NCBI GenBank assembly: GCA_964630665.1
Contig: CAZVVN010000009.1
Span: 1 to 64,000, forward strand
Length of the DNA: 64,000 nt
Source: UBA9619 sp964630665
Lineage (GTDB): Bacteria; Pseudomonadota; Gammaproteobacteria; Arenicellales; UBA868
Direction of reading: 5' to 3'
The notes under the pieces are model-generated. The model worked only from the letters and a program-made list of their open reading frames with translations. It ran no database searches and was not told the DNA's origin. Shown one piece after another: positions 51,103 to 60,910 of this stretch (position 1 is the stretch's first letter; each line of letters begins with the position of its first letter). The position numbers were made by a program, and so were the translations under genes.

Positions 51103-52074
51103 CTAAAAAATTCCCGCGCGTATCAGGTCCAGGGCATTGAGAGCGCCGACCGGCCGATGTTCCGCATCGACGGCAAAGAGCCCGTTTATCGAGTGATGCC
51201 GCATGACATCAACCACCTCGGCTGCAAGTGCACCGGCCGTGGTCGTTCGCGGCGCTGCCACCATCACCTCATTGATCGTCGAGCGGTGAATGTCGATGTC
51301 CTGGTTAAGCGATCGCCGCAGGTCTCCGTCGGTATAGATCCCCACTAGGCAACCTCGATCGTCAAGGATCCCAGTCATACCCAGCCCTTTGAGAGACATC
51401 TCATCCAAGGCAGCTGTCAGGCTGGCGTTTCTGTTGACCAGGGGCATATTGTCGCCCGTGTGCATGACGTCTCTGACATAAACCAGCAAGCGGCGGCCCA
51501 GAGTACCGCCGGGGTGTGAGCGGGCGAAGTCTTCACGACTGAAGCCTCTGGATTTGAGTACGGCGACCGCCAGTGCGTCACCCATAGCCAGAGTGGCGGT
51601 GGTGCTGGTCGTCGGTGCGAGGTTGTGTGGGCAGGCCTCTCGTTCCACACCGGTATCCAGGCAAACCTCAGCAGCCTGCCCAAGGGTGGAATCGCAATGT
51701 CCGGTCATCGCGATGAGGGGAATCGCCATCCGTTTGATGATGGGCAGAATGGTCAGAATCTCAGGCGTTTCACCCGAATTCGATATGGCGATGACCAGGT
51801 CGCCGGGTGTGATCATGCCGAGATCACCGTGACTGGCCTCACCTGGATGGACAAAAAATGATGGTGTGCCGGTACTGGCCAGCGTGGCTGCGATCTTGCC
51901 GCCCACATGACCGGATTTTCCCATACCAACCACCACCACGCGGCCTGAACACACCAGCAGGAGCTCACAGGCCTTCTCGAATGCGCTGCCCAGGCGTCTC
52001 GCCAGTTGTTCAAGCGCACTGCTCTCCAGCATCAGGACATCCCGCCCTTCAGTCGCGAATTTGATTTTGTTCAT
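51103..52074 (-). CDS. kdsD: D-arabinose-5-phosphate isomerase
   Basis: KpsF/GutQ family enzyme making arabinose-5-phosphate for KDO. 323 aa from the ATG at 52074. SIS domain (about 30-170, VVVVGMGKSGHVGGKIAATLASTGTP region and SNSGET) and a pair of CBS domains (about 205-323). kdsC, which normally sits between kdsD and lptC, is absent; lptC starts on the next bases. Confidence 0.94.
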   Translation of the reverse strand: MNKIKFATEGRDVLMLESSALEQLARRLGSAFEKACELLLVCSGRVVVVGMGKSGHVGGKIAATLASTGTPSFFVHPGEASHGDLGMITPGDLVIAISNSGETPEILTILPIIKRMAIPLIAMTGHCDSTLGQAAEVCLDTGVEREACPHNLAPTTSTTATLAMGDALAVAVLKSRGFSREDFARSHPGGTLGRRLLVYVRDVMHTGDNMPLVNRNASLTAALDEMSLKGLGMTGILDDRGCLVGIYTDGDLRRSLNQDIDIHRSTINEVMVAAPRTTTAGALAAEVVDVMRHHSINGLFAVDAEHRPVGALNALDLIRAGIF

Positions 52075-52169
52075 GACGCTGAAATCAAGATCATTCAGGG
52101 CCTGTGGCACCAAACTCAGTTATTCTACTGGAATCAATACATACGGGCGTGCAGAGCGGGGTCGTCAGG

Positions 52170-52829
52170 GTGAACAGTCAACTTCTCATTGGAACATACG
52201 GCTGGGACCACGGCCATTGGTCTGGACCGTTTTATGATCCCGTCCTGCCGTCGGAGTGGCGGTTAACCTATTATGCCAACCTGTTGCGAGCGGTTCTGGT
52301 GCCCGAGTTAACCGGTGTTAAGGTTGACGGGACGCTTGCTGCCTCATGGCTTGAAGATACCGACGAAGGGTTCAAGTTCGTGATCGAAATCTCTGCTGAA
52401 CTCGTGGACCTGTTACCCCATCGTCCAGTAAGCCTGAACAGCTGGCTGGAAGGTATCCGCTTATTGGCTGGACAGGTCGCAGCGGTGTTGGTGCGACCAT
52501 CGCCGGGAAGCCGGAGTCCGGGACCGGTAGCACTTGAGCAATTCTGCAATGCGTTGTCCCCGGTCCCCGTCTGTGTCGAGCCATCTGATCACCCGGGTGG
52601 ACGAGGGGGCTGTGGGGTGGTCTGGTATCCTTCCAAGCAGGTGGCTCCAACGGTCGGCGACTATCTGGTGGCGTTGTCGGATGTGGGCGATCCGAAAGCA
52701 CTACGCCAGCTCATCGAGTGGTTTATTGAACAAAACCTAGTCGGCGCAGCATTGTTTATGACCGATCGTGCGCGTGGATTCGAACACGCACGGCAAGCGA
52801 GGCTGATTGCAGAGATGCTTGGAGTATGA
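52170..52829 (+). CDS. DUF72-family protein
   Basis: 219 aa from the GTG at 52170; an upstream GTG at 52104 is in frame. The N-terminal LLIGTYGWDHGHWSGPFYD and WRLTYYANLL match the YecE/DUF72 TIM-barrel family, whose biochemical role is unknown. The usual Ser in 'GTSGW' is Tyr here. It is divergent from kdsD with overlapping 5' regions. Confidence 0.7.
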   Translation: MNSQLLIGTYGWDHGHWSGPFYDPVLPSEWRLTYYANLLRAVLVPELTGVKVDGTLAASWLEDTDEGFKFVIEISAELVDLLPHRPVSLNSWLEGIRLLAGQVAAVLVRPSPGSRSPGPVALEQFCNALSPVPVCVEPSDHPGGRGGCGVVWYPSKQVAPTVGDYLVALSDVGDPKALRQLIEWFIEQNLVGAALFMTDRARGFEHARQARLIAEMLGV

Positions 52830-52923
52830 GTTACCGCATCCCGCAGTATGGCACAGTCAAGAACCTACATGATGCTTATGGTTTCCGGCTGTCCGGTTTT
52901 GCGTTTCATCCCAGTGGCTTGAT

Positions 52924-55386
52924 ATGAAAGCTGCCAGATCACTTTATGACCGCTTGGTGCTTGATCACCCGATCGCGGTGCTTGTCCTGCTGGCGGTTGT
53001 TCTTCTTTGCTTGTCTTTTTACAGCACTGACTTCAGGTTGGATGCGTCGGCAGATTCTCTTTTGCTGGAGGATGATGAAGACCTGCGCACATTTCGCCAG
53101 TTCTCTGAGCGCTACCATGAGGGCAGTGCCCTGTACTTGGCCTTTACTCCGGACGGAGACCTTTTTGGCAACAACGCCCAGCAGTTAATCAAGCAACTCA
53201 AGAAAGAGATTGAGTTACTGGATGGAGTCGACTCGGTGTTGTCCGTACTTGATCTACCGTTACTGAGGCAGACCGACCGCTCTCTGGCAGAGCTTGTAAC
53301 CGGTTACCGGACCCTGCAGAGCGAAGATGTGGATATGGCACGCGCCCGGCAGGAGTTGCTTGCGAGCCCGGTCTTTAACAACCTGGTGGTCAGCACTGAC
53401 GGTACGACGACTGCATTACAGATCAATCTGGCCAGTGATGAGGTTTTCAACGAGCTGACCAAGACAAAGCATGAACTTTTGTACAGAAAACGGCAGGTGG
53501 AGCTGACGGAGTCGGAGCGGAGTGCTTTTGAGCTTATCAGTGTCCGTTATGCGGCGGCAAAAAGAGAGCTCGATGGACGCAATCATCGCCTCATCGGAGC
53601 GATACGATCGATCATCGGCAAGCACCAGGGCCACGGACAGCTGTTTCTGGGTGGTGTGCCAATGATTGCTGATGACATGATCACCTACATCCGAGGCGAC
53701 CTGGTCATCTTTGGGTTGGGTATTTTCGTGTTCCTCGTCCTGATGCTGGGTTTTATTTTTCGACGTCTCCGCTGGGTGTTGCTACCTCTGATGAGTTGTG
53801 CCTACGCCGGGCTGGTGATGATCGGCCTGCTGGGTCTGGTGGGGTGGCCGGTAACCGTGATTTCCTCGAACTTTATCTCCTTGATGCTCATCATCACGAT
53901 GTCGATGAATATTCACCTTATCGTGCGCTATCGGCAGCTGTGCGTGGACAATCCGGAATGCGGCCAGCGCGAGCTGGTCTCCCAGATGGCCAGAAAAATG
54001 TTCTGGCCATGTCTTTACACGGCCCTGACGACGATCATCGCTTTCGGCTCGCTGGTCTTCAGCGACATCAAGCCGGTGATTGATTTTGGCTGGATGATGT
54101 CTATGGGACTGGTAGTGACCTTTCTGACGTCGTTCCTGGTGTTTCCGAGTGTCCTCGTTCTGCTGGGACGACCCAGCCAGATTACCCCGGTGACAAGGTC
54201 GTTTCAGTTGACAACTTTACTCGCCGGTGTGACAGAAAAACACGGCCGGCGCCTGGTGTGGGTTGCCGTTGGGCTGGCGCTCGTCAGTGCTCTGGGTATC
54301 TCACGCCTAGAAGTAGAAAACAGCTTCGTCAACTACTTCAGTGACGACACCGAGATTCACCAGGGGCTGCGGCTGATCGATGAAAAACTGGGCGGGACCA
54401 CGCCGCTGGATATCCTGATCCGATTTCCTGAGGAGCCTGATCAAGGCGATGTGGATGAGAACGATGATGACCTTCGGTTGTTGTTCGACGCGACCGAAGC
54501 TGACAACGAGGCCGATTACTGGTTCACGCCCGACAAGATAGATACCGTGAAGAAGATACACGATTATCTTGAGACTGTTTATGGTGTCGGAAAAGTGCTG
54601 TCGGTCGCTTCACTGATCAGGGTGGGAGAAGAAATCAACAAAGGGCCGTTCGATGCGTTTGAACTCGCGGTGGTCTATAAGAGAATGCCGGCAGACCTGA
54701 AAGTTGACCTGGTTGACCCCTATATCTCTATCGAGGACAACGAAGCTAGGATCAGTGTACGGATCAAGGACTCCCTCAAAGACCTGCAACGGGCTGATCT
54801 GCTGGCGCAGGTGCGCAAGGATCTATCCACAAAACTCGGGCTGCCAGATGGGGATTTCGTGATCACCGGGCTACTCGTCCTGTACAACAATATGCTGCAG
54901 AGTCTGTTCCAGTCGCAGATCCAGACCCTGGGAGTCGTGATGCTTGGAATTGGCTTGATGCTGCTCGTCCTGTTCCGGTCTCTTGTTCTGGCCGTGATCG
55001 GAATCATCCCCAACCTGTTGGCAGCGACATCGATCCTGGGCCTGATGGGGTTATTCGGAATTCCACTCGATCTGATGACCATCACAATCGCCTCAATTAC
55101 AATCGGGGTAGCGGTGGATAACAGCATTCATTATATCTACCGTTTCAGGGAGGAATTCCCAAGGACAAAGAGCTACGCCAGGACCCTGCACACTTGCCAT
55201 GCCAGTATTGGCAGAGCCATCTTTTATACGGCCATTACCATCATCGTTGGATTCTCCATATTGATCCTTTCAAATTTTCTACCGACCGTCTACTTTGGTG
55301 TGCTGACCGCTTTGGCTATGGCCGTCGCCCTGCTGGCATCACTGACCCTCCTGCCCAAGCTACTGATGACCTGGAAACCCTTCTGA
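52924..55386 (+). CDS. RND-superfamily (MMPL) lipid/hydrophobe exporter
   Basis: 820 aa inner-membrane protein with two RND halves: helix 1, a large periplasmic loop (about 35-245), five to six helices (about 255-415), a second loop (about 450-655) and a last helix bundle. The lack of an adaptor gene and the neighbouring MlaC-like protein recall HpnN-type transporters, which move hopanoids or other lipids to the outer membrane. Substrate unproven. Confidence 0.85.
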   Translation: MKAARSLYDRLVLDHPIAVLVLLAVVLLCLSFYSTDFRLDASADSLLLEDDEDLRTFRQFSERYHEGSALYLAFTPDGDLFGNNAQQLIKQLKKEIELLDGVDSVLSVLDLPLLRQTDRSLAELVTGYRTLQSEDVDMARARQELLASPVFNNLVVSTDGTTTALQINLASDEVFNELTKTKHELLYRKRQVELTESERSAFELISVRYAAAKRELDGRNHRLIGAIRSIIGKHQGHGQLFLGGVPMIADDMITYIRGDLVIFGLGIFVFLVLMLGFIFRRLRWVLLPLMSCAYAGLVMIGLLGLVGWPVTVISSNFISLMLIITMSMNIHLIVRYRQLCVDNPECGQRELVSQMARKMFWPCLYTALTTIIAFGSLVFSDIKPVIDFGWMMSMGLVVTFLTSFLVFPSVLVLLGRPSQITPVTRSFQLTTLLAGVTEKHGRRLVWVAVGLALVSALGISRLEVENSFVNYFSDDTEIHQGLRLIDEKLGGTTPLDILIRFPEEPDQGDVDENDDDLRLLFDATEADNEADYWFTPDKIDTVKKIHDYLETVYGVGKVLSVASLIRVGEEINKGPFDAFELAVVYKRMPADLKVDLVDPYISIEDNEARISVRIKDSLKDLQRADLLAQVRKDLSTKLGLPDGDFVITGLLVLYNNMLQSLFQSQIQTLGVVMLGIGLMLLVLFRSLVLAVIGIIPNLLAATSILGLMGLFGIPLDLMTITIASITIGVAVDNSIHYIYRFREEFPRTKSYARTLHTCHASIGRAIFYTAITIIVGFSILILSNFLPTVYFGVLTALAMAVALLASLTLLPKLLMTWKPF

Positions 55387-55390
55387 ACCA

Positions 55391-56053
55391 ATGAACTGGC
55401 TACTGCCCAGATTGAGTCGCTGTCTTGATCTTTTGCCTACGTCAATGGCGGCCGTGCTTGCCCTAACACTGCTTTCGACGCCGGTTTTTGTCGATGAGGT
55501 CATCGCTGATGGCCCGCGGCCTGATGAGGCGATTCGAATGATCGTCAGCCAACTGGTCGATGAACTGGAGTCGAACCGGCTGGCACTCGAGGCCGATAGA
55601 GGCCAGCTTTATGATTTGGTTAACGAGGTCATCTGGCCGCACCTCGCGACCGACAAGATCAGCAAGCTCATTCTTGGTGCTCATTTCAAGACCGCCAGTG
55701 CAGAACAGCGCCAGCGTTTTAGCGATGCTTTTATGGCACTGATGGTGCGAACCTACGCCACTGCCATGTTCGAGTACACCGGTCGCGAAGAAATAGTCTT
55801 TGAGCCGTATCAATACGAGCCTGCCGATCGTACCTCCGTCGTACAAACCAGAATCGCTCTTCCGGGGCAGGCACCCGTTCCAGTGGATTATGCGTTTCTT
55901 CGTTTCAAGAATGGACATTGGAAGATATACGACGTCAAGATTGATGGAATCAGTCTGGTGTTGAGTTACCGGCGGAGTTACAACCAGATCATCCGTACAC
56001 AGGGTCTGGATTCACTGATTGAGTCGTTGCGGGCGCAATCTAGCGATAGCTGA
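55391..56053 (+). CDS. MlaC/Ttg2D-family periplasmic lipid-binding protein
   Basis: 220 aa, four bases after the RND gene. Signal peptide near residues 17-35, then the Tol-tolerance Ttg2 fold (VNEVIWPHLATDKISKLILG, FSDAFMALMVRTYATAMFEY, WKIYDVKIDGISLV). It lies where mlaC is usually found, upstream of ibaG-murA, but mlaFED are replaced by the RND gene. Compare HpnM, which pairs with HpnN. Confidence 0.85.
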   Translation: MNWLLPRLSRCLDLLPTSMAAVLALTLLSTPVFVDEVIADGPRPDEAIRMIVSQLVDELESNRLALEADRGQLYDLVNEVIWPHLATDKISKLILGAHFKTASAEQRQRFSDAFMALMVRTYATAMFEYTGREEIVFEPYQYEPADRTSVVQTRIALPGQAPVPVDYAFLRFKNGHWKIYDVKIDGISLVLSYRRSYNQIIRTQGLDSLIESLRAQSSDS

Positions 56054-56280
56054 AACAGAGGCAGACCTTGTACCGTAGGATTGATCTCGCCGACTTCTTT
56101 GTTGATGAACCAACCCGGGGCGGAGTACCCGGGAGTTACAGAGATTTGATCAGTACTGGATAGGGTTGGAATCTATTACTTTTTGTAGGTTTCCTTTTCA
56201 CGGCTATTGGAATACTCTTGATCTATGTTTGGGCACACCTGACTCGACAGCTGCCCGAAGATTTGTGATCTGAACAAATT

Positions 56281-56517
56281 ATGCCGACACCACAGGACAT
56301 CAAGGACTGGATCGAGGGCAATCTGCCGGGAGCCGAAGCTGAAGTCTCTGGTGACGGTCGTCATTTTGAGGCGACTGTGGTGTGCGCGGGGTTTGCCGGG
56401 AAAAGTCGAGTACAGCAGCAGCAGATGGTCTATGGTGCGCTGGGTGACAAAATGAAAGCTGAGATACACGCGCTTTCGATGCGCACCCTGACACCCGAGC
56501 CAACGGCAGCCGATTAG
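56281..56517 (+). CDS. ibaG: BolA-family protein IbaG
   Basis: 78 aa BolA-fold protein (VSGDGRHFEATVVCAGFAGKSRVQQQQ). BolA proteins pair with monothiol glutaredoxins, and grxD lies 31 bp downstream. The 227 bp upstream of it show no gene; mlaB, expected there, is missing. Confidence 0.9.
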   Translation: MPTPQDIKDWIEGNLPGAEAEVSGDGRHFEATVVCAGFAGKSRVQQQQMVYGALGDKMKAEIHALSMRTLTPEPTAAD

Positions 56518-56548
56518 TCACACTGAATTTAGCCGAAAGGAGAGCTTT

Positions 56549-56863
56549 ATGGACGCACAGGAACAGATCAAAAAGGTCATCGAGGACAACAACGTCATGT
56601 TGTTCATGAAAGGAAATCCGGATTTTCCCCAGTGTGGTTTCTCGGGACGGGTGGTGCAGATCCTCAATGCCTGTGGTGCAAAATTTGCATCCACCGATGT
56701 GCTTGCCGATGATCAAATCCGACAGGGGATCAAGGACTACTCAAACTGGCCGACAATCCCGCAACTCTATATCAACGGTGAATTTGTAGGTGGCAGTGAC
56801 ATCGTCATGGAAATGTACGAAAATGGTGAACTGCAGGCCAAGCTGGAGTCCACGCCCGTCTGA
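56549..56863 (+). CDS. grxD: Monothiol glutaredoxin (Grx4 type)
   Basis: 104 aa with the CGFS active site (Cys29), the WPTIPQLYINGEFVGG substrate/GSH loop, and GGSDI. It carries [2Fe-2S] clusters with BolA partners. AAAGGAGAG precedes the ATG; a terminator follows. Confidence 0.95.
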   Translation: MDAQEQIKKVIEDNNVMLFMKGNPDFPQCGFSGRVVQILNACGAKFASTDVLADDQIRQGIKDYSNWPTIPQLYINGEFVGGSDIVMEMYENGELQAKLESTPV

Positions 56864-56890
56864 CAGAATAGCTGTTTTCCCGGAGAGTTG

Positions 56891-56920
56891 AAAAGGCGCC
56901 GTCAGGCGCCTTTTGGTTTT
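56891..56920 (+). terminator. Rho-independent terminator after grxD
   Basis: AAAAGGCGCC and GGCGCCTTTT form a 10-bp stem with a short loop, followed by GGTTTT. Separates ibaG-grxD from murA. Confidence 0.8.
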
Positions 56921-57000
56921 GTTGGCCTCAAAACTGGACAGGACCCACTCGGCGACCCACAATCGGCCGGAACAGATTGACGAAACAGGTCACACTGACA

Positions 57001-58296
57001 TTGGACAAACTTCTGATCAGCGGCGGAGTGCCTCTGGATGGCGAGGTGCGAATCTCCGGCGCCAAGAATGCGGCCCTGCCGGTTGTAATCGCTTCGTTAC
57101 TCACGGACCAGGCCCTGGTGGTCCACAATATTCCCCATCTGCAGGACATCACCACAGCCCTTGAGTTACTGGGTCATCTGGGTGTCCGGGTGCAGGTGGA
57201 CGATCGGTTTGCCATCGAGGTCAGTGCAGCACAGCTGACCAGTCGCCGAGCGCCTTACGAACTGGTCAGAACCATGCGTGCCTCTGTATTGGTTCTTGGA
57301 CCGTTGCTGGCCCGCTTTGGAGAAGCGGAGGTGTCGCTGCCGGGAGGGTGCGCGATTGGGTCGCGACCGGTAGACCTGCACATCAAGGGTTTTGAAATGA
57401 TGGGCGCAGAGGTCTCGGTAGAAGGGGGTTACATCAAGGCGACGGTAAATGGTGGGCGCCTGTCCGGGGCTAAGATCGTCTTTGATACTGTGACCGTCAC
57501 CGGTACCGAGAACCTGATGATGGCAGCGACCCTGGCTCGTGGTACGACGATACTGGAAAATGCGGCACGCGAACCGGAAGTGGTTGATCTCGCCCGCTGT
57601 CTGATCAAGATGGGCGCGCGAATTCACGGCGCGGGTACTGACTTGATCGAGATCGAAGGCGTCGATCGGCTCACTGGTGCTGAGCATAGAGTGATTCCAG
57701 ACCGTATCGAGGCGGGCACTTATCTCGCTGCGGCAGCAGCCACTGGTGGGCACATCCGTCTGTGTGGCATTGACGCGAGGCTGCTGGAGGCCGTTCTCGG
57801 AAAACTCACCGAAATGGGTGCCTCAGTGAGTATCGAAGAGGATGCTGTTCAACTGCATCTGAAAGAAGGTCGTTTGCAGGCCACTGACCTTCGCACCCAG
57901 CCCTTTCCAGGTTTTCCATCCGACATGCAGGCCCAGTTCATCCTGCTGAACGCTATTGCGAGCGGGGCGGCGACGGTCACTGAGACCGTGTTCGAGAATC
58001 GCTTTATGCATGTACAGGAGCTTCAGAGAATGGGCGCCGATATAGAATTGCGAGGCCACACGGCACTGGTACGCGGGGTGGAAACGCTCAGCGGCGCGCA
58101 GGTCATGGCCACGGACCTCAGGGCGTCCGCTTGCCTGGTGTTGGCAGGACTGGTCGCCGAAGGGCAAACCGTGGTCGACCGGATTTATCATATTGATCGA
58201 GGCTACGACTGCATTGAGGAGAAGCTGGCGCAGTGCGGGGCTCGCATACGGCGCGTGTCCAGGAGCCAATACCCGCACGCTGCGTCTGTGCCGTAG
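57001..58296 (+). CDS. murA: UDP-N-acetylglucosamine 1-carboxyvinyltransferase
   Basis: First committed step of peptidoglycan synthesis. TTG start at 57001 gives MDKLLISGGVPLDGEV, the usual MurA N-terminus; a TTG at 56977 is also open. 431 aa. Catalytic Cys117 in LPGGCAIGSRP, plus the ISGAKNAALP motif. The C-terminus runs about a dozen residues past the usual end. hisG, normally next, is absent; hisD starts 38 bp later. Confidence 0.94.
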   Translation: MDKLLISGGVPLDGEVRISGAKNAALPVVIASLLTDQALVVHNIPHLQDITTALELLGHLGVRVQVDDRFAIEVSAAQLTSRRAPYELVRTMRASVLVLGPLLARFGEAEVSLPGGCAIGSRPVDLHIKGFEMMGAEVSVEGGYIKATVNGGRLSGAKIVFDTVTVTGTENLMMAATLARGTTILENAAREPEVVDLARCLIKMGARIHGAGTDLIEIEGVDRLTGAEHRVIPDRIEAGTYLAAAAATGGHIRLCGIDARLLEAVLGKLTEMGASVSIEEDAVQLHLKEGRLQATDLRTQPFPGFPSDMQAQFILLNAIASGAATVTETVFENRFMHVQELQRMGADIELRGHTALVRGVETLSGAQVMATDLRASACLVLAGLVAEGQTVVDRIYHIDRGYDCIEEKLAQCGARIRRVSRSQYPHAASVP

Positions 58297-58334
58297 CCAG
58301 GCTTGTCTTCTTCTGGAGCATTGAGCACACGCAA

Positions 58335-59642
58335 GTGGAGCCGACTATCATCCGGCAGCTGAATAGCGGCAGCGCTGATTTCCCTGCCCTATTGGCCTCA
58401 CTTCGGGATCGGTGGGAAACCTCGGAAATGGATGTCGAAGACGTGGTGCGGAAGATTATTCAGCACGTCCGGCAGGACGGAGATTCAGCACTGCTGGAAC
58501 TGACTGCCCGCTACGATCGTGTCAGGTATGACCGACCGATGAATCTTGAAATCCCACCCGGAGAGCTCGATCAGGCGCTGGAACACCTGGAGCCCGGCCT
58601 GCGCCAGTCACTGGAGCAGGCCGCAGAGCGAATTCAGACATTTCACCGCCGGCAACTTGAGCAATCCTGGTCCTACGTAGAAGAAGACGGCACCCGCCTC
58701 GGTCAGCAGGTCCGACCACTGGACAGGGTCGGTCTCTATGTCCCCGGTGGTCAGGCGGCTTATCCCTCCTCGGTACTGATGAATGCCCTACCAGCGCGTG
58801 TTGCTGGAGTCGGAGAGATCGTGATGGTTGTCCCAGCTCCCGATGGACAGATCATTCCTGCCGTACTGGCGGCGGCCCGTATCGCGGGTGTGGACCGGGT
58901 CTTTCGCGTTGGTGGCGCCCAGGCGGTGGCGGCCCTGGCTTATGGTACTGATACGGTTCCTCGCGCGGACAAGATCGTGGGCCCGGGAAATATCTACGTG
59001 GCCGAGGCGAAGAAGCAAGTGTTCGGCCAGGTTGGAATCGACATGATCGCGGGCCCCTCCGAGGTGGTGGTGATCTGTGATTCGGGCGCCAATCCGGAGT
59101 GGTTGGCGATAGATCTCATGGCCCAGGCCGAGCATGACGAGTTGGCTCAGGCCATCCTAATCTGCCCGGAGCCGGCCCTGATACAACGGGTGCTTGATGT
59201 GTTACGGCGCCAGTTGCCACAGATGGAGCGCCGGGCGGTGATTGAATCCTCACTCGGCCAGCACGGCGCGATTATTCTGGTCGACAGCCTGACTCAGGCT
59301 GTCGAGGTCTCTAACCGGATCGCACCCGAGCACCTTCAGCTCATGGTCAGGGATCCCGAACAATACCTGCCACTGGTGCGCCATGCTGGCGCGATATTCT
59401 GCGGCTACCAGAGTGCGGAGTCACTGGGTGATTACTGTGCCGGCCCAAACCACGTGTTGCCGACAGCCGGTACTGCCAGGTTCAGTTCACCCCTGGGTGT
59501 TTATGACTTCCAGAAGCGGAGCAGTCTAATCCACTGCTCACCTGAAGGCGCTGCCAGTCTGTCAGCTATTGCCTCCACTATAGCCCGGGCCGAGGGTCTC
59601 TCGGCACACGCCCGATCGGCCGATCTGCGCGGTCACAGCTGA
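58335..59642 (+). CDS. hisD: Histidinol dehydrogenase
   Basis: Last two steps of histidine synthesis. 435 aa from the GTG at 58335 (MEPTIIRQLNSG); the longer open frame overlaps murA. Zn and substrate motifs GLYVPGG, VGPGNIYV, AGPSEVVVICD, and QAEHDE are intact. Confidence 0.95.
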   Translation: MEPTIIRQLNSGSADFPALLASLRDRWETSEMDVEDVVRKIIQHVRQDGDSALLELTARYDRVRYDRPMNLEIPPGELDQALEHLEPGLRQSLEQAAERIQTFHRRQLEQSWSYVEEDGTRLGQQVRPLDRVGLYVPGGQAAYPSSVLMNALPARVAGVGEIVMVVPAPDGQIIPAVLAAARIAGVDRVFRVGGAQAVAALAYGTDTVPRADKIVGPGNIYVAEAKKQVFGQVGIDMIAGPSEVVVICDSGANPEWLAIDLMAQAEHDELAQAILICPEPALIQRVLDVLRRQLPQMERRAVIESSLGQHGAIILVDSLTQAVEVSNRIAPEHLQLMVRDPEQYLPLVRHAGAIFCGYQSAESLGDYCAGPNHVLPTAGTARFSSPLGVYDFQKRSSLIHCSPEGAASLSAIASTIARAEGLSAHARSADLRGHS

Positions 59643-59650
59643 CGAGAAAG

Positions 59651-60766
59651 ATGAAACGTTCACTGTCTGGAGAAACTTTCAAAAGCCCGGTTTCACGCTG
59701 GATACCAGCACGGATTCGCGATCTATCACTATACCCGGCATCCACCGGTCAAGGGATGCTTAAGCTTGATGCGATGGAAAACCCCTATGTCTGGCCAGAA
59801 GACATCAGGCGTTTGTGGCAACAAGAACTCGACAAGGTGCCACTCAATTGTTACCCGGACCCACAGGCCGGTGTTTTACGCGAGCAGCTCAAAAAGTGGT
59901 GCGGACTGAACAGCAATGTAGACCTGATGCTCGGCAATGGTTCCGACGAGTTGATCCAGATCATCGCGATGACGCTGGGCGGGCCGGACCGGGTGATCCT
60001 GGCACCGGAACCGAGTTTCACAATGTATTCTCTGATTGCTCAGGTCATCGGCGCACAGTATGTCGGAGTACGCCGGGCCGAAGACTTCGACATCGATCTG
60101 CCGGCATTGCTCGACGCTATTGATGAATACAACCCGTGCTGTATTTTTCTGGCCCATCCCAATAACCCTACGGGCAACCTGTGTGCACCAGAAGTGGTTG
60201 AGCGTGTTCTGGATGCCGCGGATGGGCTGGTGGTCCTCGACGAGGCGTACCATGCATTCAGTGGCAGTACTTTCCTCGACCTGGTTGGTGACCACGACAA
60301 TCTTGTCGTGGTCAGAACGTTCTCAAAGCTCGGCCTTGCTGCGCTTCGACTGGGGTTCCTGGTGGGCCCAAAGGATTGGCTCGCCGAATTCGATAAGGTC
60401 AGGTTGCCCTACAACATTAATGCCCTGACCCAGGCAAGTGTTTGTTTCGCCCTTCACCACATGGACTGGTTCGAAGGAAGGGCAGCGATACTCCGCGATG
60501 AAAGAACACGGCTGCTTAGGTCGCTTGAGCGTGTGCCGGGTCTCACCGTCTATCCCAGCGCTGGAAATTTCCTGCTCGTTAGGACACCCGCTGGCAGCGG
60601 TGAGGCTGTCTTCGAGGGGCTTAAGGACGGTGGGATCCTGGTGAAAAACCTCCACAGCGCTCATCCCGCACTGGCCGACTGCCTGCGGGTTACCGTTTCA
60701 ACTCAGGAGCATAACGAATCACTGTACAAGCTGCTGTCAGATGTTCTTGCGCAGCTCAGCCGCTGA
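59651..60766 (+). CDS. hisC: Histidinol-phosphate aminotransferase
   Basis: PLP enzyme of histidine synthesis, 371 aa. NPYVWPEDI, HPNNPTGNL, DEAYHAFSG and the PLP-lysine loop TFSKLGLAALRLGF are present. Nine bases after hisD. A 144-bp gap with an inverted repeat ATCTCTA-N13-TAGAGAT (60863-60889) separates it from hisB. Confidence 0.95.
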   Translation: MKRSLSGETFKSPVSRWIPARIRDLSLYPASTGQGMLKLDAMENPYVWPEDIRRLWQQELDKVPLNCYPDPQAGVLREQLKKWCGLNSNVDLMLGNGSDELIQIIAMTLGGPDRVILAPEPSFTMYSLIAQVIGAQYVGVRRAEDFDIDLPALLDAIDEYNPCCIFLAHPNNPTGNLCAPEVVERVLDAADGLVVLDEAYHAFSGSTFLDLVGDHDNLVVVRTFSKLGLAALRLGFLVGPKDWLAEFDKVRLPYNINALTQASVCFALHHMDWFEGRAAILRDERTRLLRSLERVPGLTVYPSAGNFLLVRTPAGSGEAVFEGLKDGGILVKNLHSAHPALADCLRVTVSTQEHNESLYKLLSDVLAQLSR

Positions 60767-60910
60767 GCGGCCGGGCCTTTCCCATCATTACCAACGGATC
60801 AGCGTGGCCCCCCGCGATTTCGCAGGGTCAATGCCAATTCTTCATGAGTTTTGATAGAATTTATCTCTAAGTCACGCACAAATAGAGATTTTATTCATTC
60901 ACTAGGTACG

